Both the position numbers and the translations under genes were made by a program. Below, one piece after another: positions 44,336 through 52,585 of a stretch of DNA of 64,000 nt (within the stretch, counting starts at the first letter, position 1; each line of letters starts with the position of its first letter). The DNA comes from Leptolyngbya sp. NIES-2104 (GTDB lineage Bacteria; Cyanobacteriota; Cyanobacteriia; Leptolyngbyales; Leptolyngbyaceae): the NCBI RefSeq assembly GCF_001485215.1, contig NZ_BBWW01000001.1, positions 2,418,001 through 2,482,000 on the forward strand, in the 5' to 3' direction. A model generated the notes under the pieces. That model did no database searches and was not told the DNA's origin. It was given only the letters and a program-made list of their open reading frames with translations.

Positions 44336-44588
44336 CGGAATATTACGAGAACTGCCAGAGAGTTAAACTCACAGATTCTTTTAACAAACCTCTGTCTCAA
44401 CGGCAAGAACGATACTCTGCTGGTATCAAAACGCGAGAGGAGCAATCGACCTCTATAAAACTGTGTTCCCAATTACAAAAACCCTGTAATGAATCTGGTG
44501 GAATTCGATAGCGTTTATTGGATTTTCCAATCGTATTTGGGAGTCTGAGAGATCGAATCACCTCATTGAGATTCAAAAGGCAAAGTCA

Positions 44589-46010
44589 GTGTTGAAGAAA
44601 ACCATGTGGACAGCGCTCACCACGTTAGCGCTCTTAAGTATTCCAGTGATGGGTAGTGCTCTAGCTGATCCGGCAACGGCGGAATCAGCGAAAGCGGCAG
44701 CGGATCAAGCAACAATTCAAGGCGATACGGCGTGGATGCTTGTATCAGCGGCGTTGGTGTTGTTGATGACTCCGGGTTTAGCATTCTTTTATGGTGGATT
44801 TGTTCGATCGAGAAATGTCCTCAATACGATGATGATGAGCTTCATCCTCATGGGAATTGTCGGCGTATCTTGGATTCTCTGGGGTTATAGCCTTTCGTTT
44901 GCGCCAGGAACTCCGTTTATCGGTGGCTTGCAGTGGCTATTTCTAAACGGGGTTGGACTAGAAACGACCGATTACCTAAAAGGGAGTCAGCCCGATGCAG
45001 TCGTTTCTTATGCAGCAACGATCCCCCACCAGTTGTTTATGATCTATCAAGCGATGTTTGCGATCATCACACCTGCATTGATTTCGGGTGCGATCGTGGA
45101 ACGGATGAGCTTTAAGGCATACTTCTGGTTTATCGTGCTGTGGTCGAGCATTCTCTATCCAATTTTTGCTCATATGGTTTGGGCGAAAGGCGGATTCTTG
45201 GGACTGTATGGCGGTTTGGGTGCGTTGGACTTTGCAGGCGGAACCGTGGTTCACATCAGTTCGGGTGTGTCGGCACTGGTTGCGGCTTGGGTACTGGGCG
45301 CTCGGAAGACTTATCCCAGTCAACCTGCTGCACCGCATAACGTGCCCTACATTCTGTTAGGTGCGGGCTTGCTGTGGTTTGGTTGGTTTGGGTTCAACGG
45401 TGGAAGCGCATTAGCATCGGGAGCTTTGGCAACGGTTGCATTCGTGACAACGACGACCTCTGCTTCAGCAGCAGCTTTGATGTGGGTGATTTTGGAATGG
45501 GTCTTGCGCGGTAAACCGACTGCGGTTGGAATTGCGACAGGCGCGGTTGCGGGATTAGTGGGGATTACACCCGCAGCGGGATTCGTGACTCCGGTGGCAG
45601 CGATTCTGATTGGTGCAATTACAGCGACAGCTTGTTTCTTTGCAGTGAGCTTGAAGGCGAAACTTCAGTTTGATGATTCGCTCGATACGTTCCCGGTTCA
45701 TGGTGTGGGCGGAACGGTTGGCGCAATTATTACGGGTATTTTCGCCACGAAAACTGTCAATGCTGCGGGCGCAGATGGTTTACTGTACGGCAATCCGAGC
45801 CAGGTAATTACACAGATCGAAGCGGTTGCGATTACTTATGTGATTGCAGCGATCGGAACGTATGTGATTCTGAAAGTTCTGCAAGCGGTGTTTGGAACGC
45901 TGCGAGTTGATCCGGATGCGGAATATCAAGGCGTTGACGTGAACGAACACGGCGAGGAAGGCTACGGCGAAGAGCTTGGCTCTGCCTTTACGATGAGCCG
46001 AGTCGAATAA
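44589..46010 (+). CDS. amt: Ammonium transporter, second paralogue
   Basis: A 473-aa Amt protein. The GTG at 44589 gives a signal peptide MLKKTMWTALTTLALLSIPV ending near ALAD. The channel core has GDTAWMLVSAALVLLMTPGL then AFFYGGFVRSRNVL, pore His in GTVVHISSGVSALVAAWVLG and the second in FPVHGVGGTVGA, plus GWFGFNGGSALA. The YGGFVRS, HNVPY and TPAAGFV wording is the classical AmtB type, unlike the first gene, so the two are not recent duplicates. The tail EYQGVDVNEHGEEGY is the PII-binding segment. An intergenic region of about 330 bases separates it from the first gene; nitrogen control is expected but I saw no sure NtcA box. Confidence 0.96.
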   Translation: MLKKTMWTALTTLALLSIPVMGSALADPATAESAKAAADQATIQGDTAWMLVSAALVLLMTPGLAFFYGGFVRSRNVLNTMMMSFILMGIVGVSWILWGYSLSFAPGTPFIGGLQWLFLNGVGLETTDYLKGSQPDAVVSYAATIPHQLFMIYQAMFAIITPALISGAIVERMSFKAYFWFIVLWSSILYPIFAHMVWAKGGFLGLYGGLGALDFAGGTVVHISSGVSALVAAWVLGARKTYPSQPAAPHNVPYILLGAGLLWFGWFGFNGGSALASGALATVAFVTTTTSASAAALMWVILEWVLRGKPTAVGIATGAVAGLVGITPAAGFVTPVAAILIGAITATACFFAVSLKAKLQFDDSLDTFPVHGVGGTVGAIITGIFATKTVNAAGADGLLYGNPSQVITQIEAVAITYVIAAIGTYVILKVLQAVFGTLRVDPDAEYQGVDVNEHGEEGYGEELGSAFTMSRVE

Positions 46011-46034
46011 TAAAACTAGCGGTGAATCTATCTT

Positions 46035-46069
46035 AAAAGGCTCCAGGAGTTGATCTCAGGGAGCCTTTT
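46035..46069. terminator. Bidirectional terminator between amt and the small membrane protein gene
   Basis: AAAAGGCTCC/GGAGCCTTTT, perfect 10-bp stem including A/T-runs on both sides; serves the plus-strand amt and the minus-strand gene ending at 46073. Confidence 0.85.
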
Positions 46070-46072
46070 AAT

Positions 46073-46252
46073 TTATCGGCGTTTGGCGGATTTAGTAGAA
46101 AGCGGTTTGGTCGGTTTAGTCGCTAGTTTTTCTTGTTCGCGACGACGACGATCGCGCCAATCTGCGATCGTCAGATAGATAACTCCTCCAGTCAGAGTAA
46201 TGAGGAGACCAAACGCAATGAGAACCAGAGTGTTAAAAACTGTGAATTCCAC
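46073..46252 (-). CDS. Small single-helix membrane protein, 59 aa
   Basis: GTG start at 46252. One hydrophobic helix covers residues 5-29 (VFNTLVLIAFGLLITLTGGV) and is followed by DWRDRRRREQEKLATK and a basic tail ending KSAKRR, so the C-terminus should face the cytoplasm by the positive-inside rule. I recall the helix-DWRDRRR pattern in small cyanobacterial proteins but cannot name it. It lies 65 bases downstream of petN on the same strand, so a photosynthetic-membrane subunit or assembly factor is possible. Shares a terminator with amt. Confidence 0.65.
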   Translation of the reverse strand: MEFTVFNTLVLIAFGLLITLTGGVIYLTIADWRDRRRREQEKLATKPTKPLSTKSAKRR

Positions 46253-46317
46253 GGTGATCTTAAAGAATGAAATTTTCAGTGCCCGAAGCGATTAAACCAC
46301 GGGCGTGAAACCTAGCA

Positions 46318-46407
46318 TTAGAAGCCGTTTCGACCCCAGACGACCATTGCGATCGAGAAGGTAAAAACGGATAAGAGCGCGACCCAACCGAGTGACAAAA
46401 TATCCAT
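46318..46407 (-). CDS. petN: Cytochrome b6f complex subunit PetN
   Basis: A 29-aa single-helix subunit at the periphery of the cytochrome b6f complex in the thylakoid membrane, needed for complex assembly. The sequence starts [20 protein letters not shown] and ends VVWGRNGF, the characteristic PetN pattern. Too short for routine ORF calling, but the match is distinctive. ATG 46407. A short membrane protein gene follows on the same strand. It diverges from the gene at 46485. Confidence 0.95.
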   Translation of the reverse strand: MDILSLGWVALLSVFTFSIAMVVWGRNGF

Positions 46408-46484
46408 GATAAAACTAAGCGTTGCAAAGGATGATAAATCTAATAATAAGGCAAAACGGGTAGGGGCTAGGACTGAGAACTGTT

Positions 46485-46913
46485 ATGCAGCACCTAAGAT
46501 TAAGTTGGGAAGAACGAGTCGAATCACTGAAGGCGGGTGTGATGTCGGCGGCTTCAGTGACGTTGGTTTTTCCATTGACTGCACTGTTGAATGATTTTTT
46601 AGCAAGTCAGTACGCTAGTCCTGCAATGAATTACTGGGTCAGCGGCGCGATCGCGATTTTTTCAGGCTTTCTCTTCGGAGTCACCTATCGCTATATCATC
46701 CGCGAAGACCAAAATTCTCACCTCAAATCAGGCGCAGTTCTGGCGTTTGGATTAGTGCGCGGACTGGCTTACGTTGAAATGGGCATTGCCGATCAGAGTG
46801 ATTGGGTTCCGATCGTGAGTTTTGCAATCGAAAGCGTTCTCTTATTCGCGATCGCCCGATTGGTTCTCGATGGCGCAATGGCACTCGGCTGGATTGGGCG
46901 GTTTAAGGGGTGA
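46485..46913 (+). CDS. Conserved membrane protein, 142 aa
   Basis: No named family recognised with certainty. Four hydrophobic segments: about 17-37 (GVMSAASVTLVFPLTALLND), 50-70 (WVSGAIAIFSGFLFGVTYRY), 80-100 (SGAVLAFGLVRGLAYVEMG) and 108-135 (VPIVSFAIESVLLFAIARLV). The N-terminus MQHLRLSWEERVESLKAG resembles cyanobacterial/plastid homologues with unknown function. It faces petN divergently across 77 bases, and its 3' end overlaps the convergent NAD-binding gene by 11 bases. Confidence 0.72.
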   Translation: MQHLRLSWEERVESLKAGVMSAASVTLVFPLTALLNDFLASQYASPAMNYWVSGAIAIFSGFLFGVTYRYIIREDQNSHLKSGAVLAFGLVRGLAYVEMGIADQSDWVPIVSFAIESVLLFAIARLVLDGAMALGWIGRFKG

Positions 46914-47589
46914 ATTCTGCGATTTCATTGGGCGTGAATAATTGAGTGCGATCGAGGGCAGAAAGAACTTTTTGATTTGCGCGATCGCTCACCAAACAGC
47001 GAGACACTAACTCCGCCACATCTGCCCGATTGATTGAGCCAGCAAGTTTTGGATCTTCTGTGAGAATTCCGGTTCCGGTTGCGGGTTCTGATTTCAAACC
47101 ACCGGGACGCACGATCGTATAAGTCAAACCGCTTTCAATTAAGTGCTGTTCGGCTTTTTCCTTGTCTTTTAAAACGGCTCCTAACGCTTCTAATGCACCA
47201 GGCGGTAGAGCGACAACACTTTCACCAGCTCCGATCGAAGTCACCAACACGAACTTCTTCACATTCGCTTTTTTCGCGGCATCGATCAGATTACGATTGC
47301 CCTCGAAATCGGCGCGTCTGCTTTCAGCAGGTAAACCCCCGATCGTACTAATCACAGCATCGATCGATCGACCTTGAAACGCCGCTTCGAGTTGCTCAGA
47401 TTCCATGGCATCACCGATTACGGTTTGAACTCCTAGCGCTTCGAGTTCAGTCACCGCGCTGTTCGATCGCAACAAAGCAACCACCGTAAAGTGCGGTTGT
47501 AATAATCGAGCAATTTCGCGACCGACACCGCGACTCGCACCCGCCACCAAAATCGTCTGAAGGTTCGGACTCGTTAAACTTTCCAGCAT
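46903..47589 (-). CDS. NAD(P)-binding, SDR-like (atypical, NmrA/Ycf39-related) protein
   Basis: A 228-aa Rossmann-fold protein of the atypical short-chain dehydrogenase class. Nucleotide motif LVAGASRGVGREIARLLQPH starts near residue 14, followed by IGDAMESEQLEAAF, a DAVISTIGGLPAE strand and YTIVRPGGLKSEP. The usual YxxxK pair is absent, so it is more likely an NmrA-like sensor or an isomerase-type atypical SDR than a classical dehydrogenase. I chose ATG 47589 (MLESLTSPNLQ); the frame extends upstream without support. Function unknown. Confidence 0.82.
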   Translation of the reverse strand: MLESLTSPNLQTILVAGASRGVGREIARLLQPHFTVVALLRSNSAVTELEALGVQTVIGDAMESEQLEAAFQGRSIDAVISTIGGLPAESRRADFEGNRNLIDAAKKANVKKFVLVTSIGAGESVVALPPGALEALGAVLKDKEKAEQHLIESGLTYTIVRPGGLKSEPATGTGILTEDPKLAGSINRADVAELVSRCLVSDRANQKVLSALDRTQLFTPNEIAEFTP

Positions 47590-47748
47590 TTTAAAACAGC
47601 CAATGGATGGATCAATTATGCTTAAGAATAAGCTGCACACAGGGGCATTCTATACGGATACCAGATCTATTGTGAGTCGAGAAAGCCGTCCTGGGTTTTA
47701 AGCAAAAATCTGCTCCAATGAAGATACGCGCCATCAGAGGAAACCGCT

Positions 47749-48129
47749 GTGAATCAGAATCAACTTTATAACCTACAACTCGGTATCAATGGATTTGGGC
47801 GACTGTTAACGATCGTAGGATTTGCGCTGCTCTTGAGTGCGATCGGTCTAGGTTGGTTGGTCAAATCCTTTCTCTTCGTGTTGGCACTTCTGATCGTGGC
47901 TCCGATCGTCGGGATATTCGTCTTCCAATGGTGGGTGAGAAAAAATATAGTGCAGGCAGAGTGCCCGGTGTGTGGTGCAGAATTGACCGGATTTAATCAA
48001 GCGCAGGTACAATGCTCGAACTGTGGGGAGCCGCTGCAAGCTGAGAAAGGCAAGTTTAAGCGGATGACTCCCTCAGGCACGATCGACGTTGAAGCAGTGG
48101 AAGTTGCAGCGCAAGTTTTGGATGATTAA
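47749..48129 (+). CDS. Membrane-anchored zinc-ribbon protein, 126 aa
   Basis: GTG start at 47749 (MNQNQLYNLQLG). Two membrane helices span about 20-37 and 40-60 (VKSFLFVLALLIVAPIVGIF), then a zinc ribbon CPVCGAELTG...CSNCGEPLQ (two CxxC pairs, 17 residues apart) on the cytoplasmic or stromal side, and an acidic tail (GTIDVEAVEVAAQVLDD). It resembles small cyanobacterial/plant proteins of unknown function. A terminator follows closely, so it is a single unit. Confidence 0.75.
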   Translation: MNQNQLYNLQLGINGFGRLLTIVGFALLLSAIGLGWLVKSFLFVLALLIVAPIVGIFVFQWWVRKNIVQAECPVCGAELTGFNQAQVQCSNCGEPLQAEKGKFKRMTPSGTIDVEAVEVAAQVLDD

Positions 48130-48155
48130 GCACAACGAAAATAAGGAATTGGGGA

Positions 48156-48187
48156 CTCGATCAGGAATTTGTTCGATCGAGTTTTTT
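48156..48187 (+). terminator. Rho-independent terminator of the zinc-ribbon gene
   Basis: CTCGATC/GATCGAG, perfect 7-bp stem with a 12-nt loop, followed by TTTTTT (48182-48187). Confidence 0.85.
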
Positions 48188-48211
48188 GTGCTCATGAATT
48201 ATTGATTCACT

Positions 48212-48406
48212 TTAAGAACTGCGATTCGCTCGTTTAAAAAGCAGAGATCCTGGTGCGGGTTCAATATAAAGCGCGATCGCTTCTTGAATATTTTCGAGTG
48301 CTTCTTCTTCAGTTTCTCCAGCCGAAGTACATCCTGGCAATTCTGGACACCAGACCACCCAATCTCCAGTTTCTGGATCAGGTTCAAGAACGACACGCCA
48401 CTTCAT
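48212..48406 (-). CDS. HicB-like antitoxin, apparently without HicA
   Basis: A 64-aa HicB-fold protein: MKWRVVLEPDPETGDWVVWC, then PELPGCTSAGETEEEALENI and QEAIALYIEP, the partial RNase H-like fold of HicB. ATG 48406. The C-terminus (SLLFKRANRSS) is short and lacks a DNA-binding tail. No HicA-type dsRBD ORF is adjacent, and a broken antitoxin gene lies just upstream. It could be an orphan antitoxin or a small ligand-binding protein of the same fold. Confidence 0.75.
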   Translation of the reverse strand: MKWRVVLEPDPETGDWVVWCPELPGCTSAGETEEEALENIQEAIALYIEPAPGSLLFKRANRSS

Positions 48407-48457
48407 AAGCAATTTCTTGTAACAGTCTACTTAATCATACAAAAAGCAGTAGAAGCT

Positions 48458-48733
48458 CTAAGCTATTTTTCTTGTAAGTTGATCCAACGTTTTTGTTTGA
48501 CCTTTGGCGATCGCTTTCTGAGCTTGGGCGAATCGTTCAGCGAATCCTGGAATTTCTAATAGTTCTTAAGTGGCTTCTTCACTTTCTTTATCAAGCAGAA
48601 ATGCAGCAAAATCTAGAACAGTTTGCAAGCCGTTAAGAGAAAGCTGATTTAAGCGATCGCTAATTTGCGCCTGTAATGCTTGCGCTTGCGATCGCGCTTT
48701 TGCATCTTCATCTGTTCTCACAATGTCTTGCAC
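48458..48733 (-). pseudogene. Antitoxin-like gene interrupted by a TAA
   Basis: From GTG 48733 the frame reads VQDIVRTDEDAKARSQAQAL and LNGLQTVLDFAAFLLDKESEEAT, stops at TAA (48566-48568) and continues in the same frame with ELLEIPGFAERFAQAQKAIA until TAG 48458. Both parts together resemble cyanobacterial RelB/Phd-neighbour antitoxins (LDFAxFLL then LLxIPGF). A single CAA-to-TAA change would explain it. No toxin follows. It is read as a recent nonsense mutation. Confidence 0.6.
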
Positions 48734-48830
48734 GACTGTTCTTGCTCAGAAGTAATTTCTTTAATGATATTAATACGCGAAAAGGTGGAAGTAATAAGCC
48801 TCCACCTCGCTTTATTGAATTAACAATGTT

Positions 48831-49148
48831 TTAAGCGTCTTCAGAATCCAATTGAGCAAAGACGATCGCACAACCGACAAACGCCAACATCAAGGGCATC
48901 GGAGACGCGGCGGCATAACCCCAAGCGGCGGCAAGAACGGTTCCCGCGATCGCGCTTAAACTCCAAATGCGTTCGTGATTGCTCAAGCCTTTTTCGGCTT
49001 TGATGGAGAGCAATACAGATGATGGGATCGGTACGGGCATCACGGAATTCGGGGGGAAAGCCCAGTAGCTCGATCGTTCTTTGAACCAATCTGTCCAGCC
49101 GTTGGTCTGACACCAATCCGCAATCCATTGTTCGCAATAGTGATTCAT
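48831..49148 (-). CDS. Conserved cyanobacterial hypothetical protein, 105 aa
   Basis: MNHYCEQWIADWCQTNGWTD then WFKERSSYWAFPPNSVMPVP, followed by two hydrophobic segments near 62-80 (SLSAIAGTVLAAAWGYAAAS) and 82-98 (PMPLMLAFVGCAIVFAQLD). The tryptophan-rich head and double-helix tail are typical of small thylakoid or plasma membrane proteins in cyanobacteria, but I cannot assign a family name. Single gene with loose spacing on both sides. Confidence 0.65.
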   Translation of the reverse strand: MNHYCEQWIADWCQTNGWTDWFKERSSYWAFPPNSVMPVPIPSSVLLSIKAEKGLSNHERIWSLSAIAGTVLAAAWGYAAASPMPLMLAFVGCAIVFAQLDSEDA

Positions 49149-49465
49149 ACTTAGTTAAAAAATCGAGTGGGTTCAAAAAGTGAGGTTGAAAAAAGTTGAT
49201 GATTAAAAACCAACAACTTAAGCATTTCTTAAGTCGGTGAGGGAGCCGCAATTGGCTCAACAGCACTCACGATCGGGCAAGGGATTTTTTATCGAACGGG
49301 TCAGAAATTCAGGTGCTGCGCGGGTGGTCAGCATTTCCACTGCTCTATCGTGAGAATAACAAAGTTACTCATGTTTTTCTAGCTTAAGAAATCAAAGTTT
49401 ACTTTGGCTGCTAACAGCAATTAACTGTAATAATTACGACAAAAATAAGATGATTTTGAGTCGAA
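49149..49465. other. Intergenic region without recognisable features
   Basis: About 317 bases; small stems such as CTTAAG motifs occur but no ORF with a ribosome site, terminator or promoter is convincing. Confidence 0.4.
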
Positions 49466-50173
49466 TTACTCATTCAATGGTGAGAATTCTAAGCGATATC
49501 GATATAAGGCAACAGGCGTATTTCCCGCTTTGAAATAGTCAGGATCTTGAGGCGAAAGATAGATTGCAGTAATTTGATCAGCAGTAATTTGATTTGGTGA
49601 GTAATTGTACGCAGTTGTTGTTTCAACTTGATTTAAATACGGTTGGGCAGATCCTCGAAAGATTTGCTGGAATATTTCGCTCGTAATGAATTGATTTGAG
49701 GCGGGGGTTTCTGTTGCTCGTCCGGTGATTGTAGAAGTGAGAATACGATCGCCTTTTAAGAAAGTAATTTGTTTATTTGGAGAATCAGGATCAACTTTGA
49801 CCGAGAGAACGGCTCGATCGCCTAAATAGGCTCGTGCGATATTCAATCCGTTAAAAGCGCGATCGGCAATTACCCCGTTCGATTGTTCTGCAAATCGGAC
49901 ATTGAATTCGATTGGTTGATTCACATAGTCGCGATTACTCTCGAATCCAGGTGTGACAATTTCAGGAGCCAAGGGAGCCACGAGATCGAATAAAGTGCTC
50001 TTAACGCGCCATGTTCCAGCGATCCAACTTGGGTAAATCAGATCGCTCGTGGCACGATCGACGGGTGGTTTATTGTGCCAATCGGGGAAGGTCGAAACGC
50101 GATCGAACAAAGCACCCGCCCAGACTGGAGAGGCGAAGGAGAAGCTTAAAAGACATATCAAACTGTAGAGCAA
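49466..50173 (-). CDS. DUF6816 family lumenal/periplasmic protein
   Basis: A protein conserved in cyanobacteria and plastids, probably thylakoid-lumenal. The core GALFDRVSTFPDWHNKPPVD, YPSWIAGTWRVKSTLFDLVA, PLAPEIVTPGFESN and YKAGNTPVALYRYRL-like ends match the DUF6816 pattern. The start is uncertain: I use TTG 50173, which gives a signal peptide (LLYSLICLLSFSFASPVWA) and 235 aa. The only in-frame ATGs (50320, 50371) lie in the MITE-like repeat at 50224-50408, which appears to be inserted at or just upstream of the original start. Function unknown. Confidence 0.75.
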   Translation of the reverse strand: MLYSLICLLSFSFASPVWAGALFDRVSTFPDWHNKPPVDRATSDLIYPSWIAGTWRVKSTLFDLVAPLAPEIVTPGFESNRDYVNQPIEFNVRFAEQSNGVIADRAFNGLNIARAYLGDRAVLSVKVDPDSPNKQITFLKGDRILTSTITGRATETPASNQFITSEIFQQIFRGSAQPYLNQVETTTAYNYSPNQITADQITAIYLSPQDPDYFKAGNTPVALYRYRLEFSPLNE

Positions 50174-50223
50174 GATTCTATCGAGAATAAGAGCATGATT
50201 TCTCGATCGACTATTTCGGGGCG

Positions 50224-50408
50224 TGCCCCCTAAGTCCCCTATTCTGGGGGACTTTGAGAAGAGACAAACTTGCTTAACTTCAAGAATTATTCTTTGAAAA
50301 ATACAACTTAAATACGCCATTCCTGAACAATTCCAGTTCAAGTGTGTTCCTCCATTAAGATAAATTCGCACTGTTCAAAGTCCCCCAATTTTGGGGGATT
50401 TAGGGGGC
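50224..50408. repeat. 185-bp MITE-like element, longer member of the 15070 family
   Basis: Arms at 50224-50254 and 50378-50408 are imperfect 31-bp inverted copies with the same core (TGCCCCCTAA...CTGGGGGACTT). The 123-bp centre is unrelated to the 90-bp element at 15070-15159. It occupies the DUF6816 5' region and lies between it and ispH. Confidence 0.8.
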
Positions 50409-50436
50409 TGAAGCCGACCAAAACGAAGCAAAGATC

Positions 50437-51642
50437 TCACGCAGGAACGGCGGCTTTGAGTTCAAAAATTCGCTCAATAATATCAGCGACCACTTTATCA
50501 GGAGTCGATGCGCCAGAGGTGATTCCGACCACGATTTCGCCATCAGGAAGCCAGTTTTGGGCGATCGCTAAATCTTGATTTAACGGCTTATGTTCGATCG
50601 CGGTTCTAGACTTGATTCGCTCCACACTATCGATGTGATACGAAGGAATGTTGTAATCGATCGCAATTTCTTGTAAGTGCGTTGTATTCGAGGAATTATA
50701 GCCACCGATCACAATCATTAAATCAATCTTTTCTTTTACCAAATCGAACATTGCATCTTGACGCTCTTGAGTCGCATCACAAATCGTATTGAAGCTCAAG
50801 AAATGCTGGTTTAATTCATTCGGTGGATATTTCTTCAGCATTGTGTGTTCAAACAATTTACCGATTTGCTCAGTTTCACCTTTGAGCATCGTCGTTTGAT
50901 TTGCAATTCCGATTTGAACTAAATCGCGATCGGGATCAAATCCATTAGAACAAGATTTGCGGAATTTAGTCAGAAATTCTTCGCGATCGCCACCATTCAA
51001 AATGTAATTTGCAACGTATTCGGCTTCAGCTAGATTGAGAACAATCAAATACTTTCCAGCAAAAGAACTCGTTGCCAGCGTTTCTTCGTGATTATATTTG
51101 CCGTGAATAATCGAGGTGTAATCGCCTTTTTTGTGTTTCTCAACGGTGTTCCAAACCTTAGAAACCCAGGGGCAAGTGGTGTCTACGATCGTACATCCGC
51201 GATCGTTTAACAATTGCATTTCCTGAACACTCGCACCAAACGCAGGCAGGATTACCACATCGCCTTTTTCTACTCCTGAAAAGTCTTTTTGTCCATCAAT
51301 GACCGAGATGAATAAAACATTCATTTCGCGCAATTTCTGATTCACAGAAGGATTGTGAATAATCTCATTTGTGATCCAAATTCGTTCAGTCGGGAAATGT
51401 TGACGAGTTTCGTAAGCCATCGCGACAGCGCGTTCGACTCCCCAACAAAACCCGAAGGCTTGCGCTAGTCGAATCGTGACATCGCCCCGTTTTAGGGTGT
51501 AGGCTCGATCGCGAATGTCTTGAATCAAATCGCTCTGATATTCAGACTGCATTGATTCTGCGACTTCTGCATCATGTCCGAATCCTTTGCGGTGATAATT
51601 TTCAGAACTATTTAACGATCGCTTAAACGCCTTGGTATCCAT
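50437..51642 (-). CDS. ispH: 4-hydroxy-3-methylbut-2-enyl diphosphate reductase
   Basis: Last step of the MEP pathway, making IPP and DMAPP for carotenoids, phytol and quinones. 401 aa, the long cyanobacterial/plastid form with a 50-residue N-terminal extension ([20 protein letters not shown]). The three [4Fe-4S] cysteines are visible in [22 protein letters not shown] and [11 protein letters not shown], with substrate residues His in [10 protein letters not shown] and HGKYNHEE, and SNTTHL. Needs ferredoxin-delivered electrons. Upstream on the same strand lies a GDSL hydrolase 36 nt away. Confidence 0.97.
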   Translation of the reverse strand: MDTKAFKRSLNSSENYHRKGFGHDAEVAESMQSEYQSDLIQDIRDRAYTLKRGDVTIRLAQAFGFCWGVERAVAMAYETRQHFPTERIWITNEIIHNPSVNQKLREMNVLFISVIDGQKDFSGVEKGDVVILPAFGASVQEMQLLNDRGCTIVDTTCPWVSKVWNTVEKHKKGDYTSIIHGKYNHEETLATSSFAGKYLIVLNLAEAEYVANYILNGGDREEFLTKFRKSCSNGFDPDRDLVQIGIANQTTMLKGETEQIGKLFEHTMLKKYPPNELNQHFLSFNTICDATQERQDAMFDLVKEKIDLMIVIGGYNSSNTTHLQEIAIDYNIPSYHIDSVERIKSRTAIEHKPLNQDLAIAQNWLPDGEIVVGITSGASTPDKVVADIIERIFELKAAVPA

Positions 51643-51678
51643 TCGCCATTCCTCGCGCCTACAGTTCCGATCATAAAA

Positions 51679-52506
51679 CTAACGGAGCGCGAATTGATTG
51701 AAAGTTTGAATCGCCGATCGCCAAACCAGATAGCCCTGAGTACTCAAATGCAATCCATCGGTTGTCAGTTCTGAGCGCAAGAATCCCTCACTGTCAGAGA
51801 AAAGTGGCTGTAAGTCGAGAAATTCCACACCTGCTTGATCGGCTAAACCCGCAAGGCGGCGATTGAATTGGAAAATACGATCGTTGGATAATGCCTCGAC
51901 CTGAGTTGCATTTGCAGTCGTGATTGATTCCTTAGCACGAGGTAAGAGAGCCTGAATCACGATTTTTGCCTTTGGATGCGATTTTTTTAGCTGATTGATG
52001 ATCTCTTCCTGAGCCTCTAACACTTCTTGCTCAGATTTACCTCGAAGCAGATCATTGATTCCAACCATGACAAAAATCGCTTTTGGCTTCGCTTGATCAA
52101 ACAGTTTTAAGCGTTTCACGAGTCCTGAAGTTGTTTCGCCTGAGATGCCTTGATTTAGCCAGTTGTAATCCGTGGGTAACAGGTCTTGAGGAAACCAGAG
52201 TGTAAGAGAATCGCCAGCCAACACAATTAAGCGATCGGGCTTTTTCTTGATCATCGCGTTCGCTTCTTTGCCGAGCAAGTCCACCCAATCTTGATACGTC
52301 AGCGATCGACCCAATGACATCGATGCAGCTTGAGCGACAATTTCAGGTTTCTCGACCGCTTTGGCAGCCATCGATTGTTTCGCAGGCGGATTGATCAAAT
52401 GTTCGGTGAAATAGCGATCGCCCAAAAACCACAATCCCAACGTTGTACCTAAAACAACATTCGTGACCACGGACAAATAGACCCAGCCTGGAATTGACTT
52501 AGACAT
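51679..52506 (-). CDS. SGNH/GDSL-type esterase, membrane-anchored
   Basis: A 275-aa hydrolase of the SGNH fold. ATG 52506 (MSKSIPGWVYLS) gives an N-terminal membrane anchor at about 8-27. The four SGNH blocks are present: AGDSLTLWFP (Ser nucleophile), the oxyanion Gly in GISGETTSGL, Asn in VMVGINDLLRG and the Asp/His pair in TDGLHLSTQGY. It is likely an extracytoplasmic lipase/esterase or acyl hydrolase; relatives act on peptidoglycan or polysaccharide acetyl groups. Substrate unknown. It lies just downstream of the dispanin-pilin gene, with 80 nt between. Confidence 0.87.
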   Translation of the reverse strand: MSKSIPGWVYLSVVTNVVLGTTLGLWFLGDRYFTEHLINPPAKQSMAAKAVEKPEIVAQAASMSLGRSLTYQDWVDLLGKEANAMIKKKPDRLIVLAGDSLTLWFPQDLLPTDYNWLNQGISGETTSGLVKRLKLFDQAKPKAIFVMVGINDLLRGKSEQEVLEAQEEIINQLKKSHPKAKIVIQALLPRAKESITTANATQVEALSNDRIFQFNRRLAGLADQAGVEFLDLQPLFSDSEGFLRSELTTDGLHLSTQGYLVWRSAIQTFNQFALR

Positions 52507-52585
52507 CGAAGACACTGCCTGAAGCAATTTGCGTAAACACTGTGGGATCTTATACCTCAAAATCCGCAGTGCAATACAACTTTCT

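Noticed and set aside
42246-44588. NtcA boxes upstream of the two amt genes
   Set aside because: No GTA-N8-TAC was found by eye; GTAACGTTTTGTTA lacks the final TAC, so no site is annotated.
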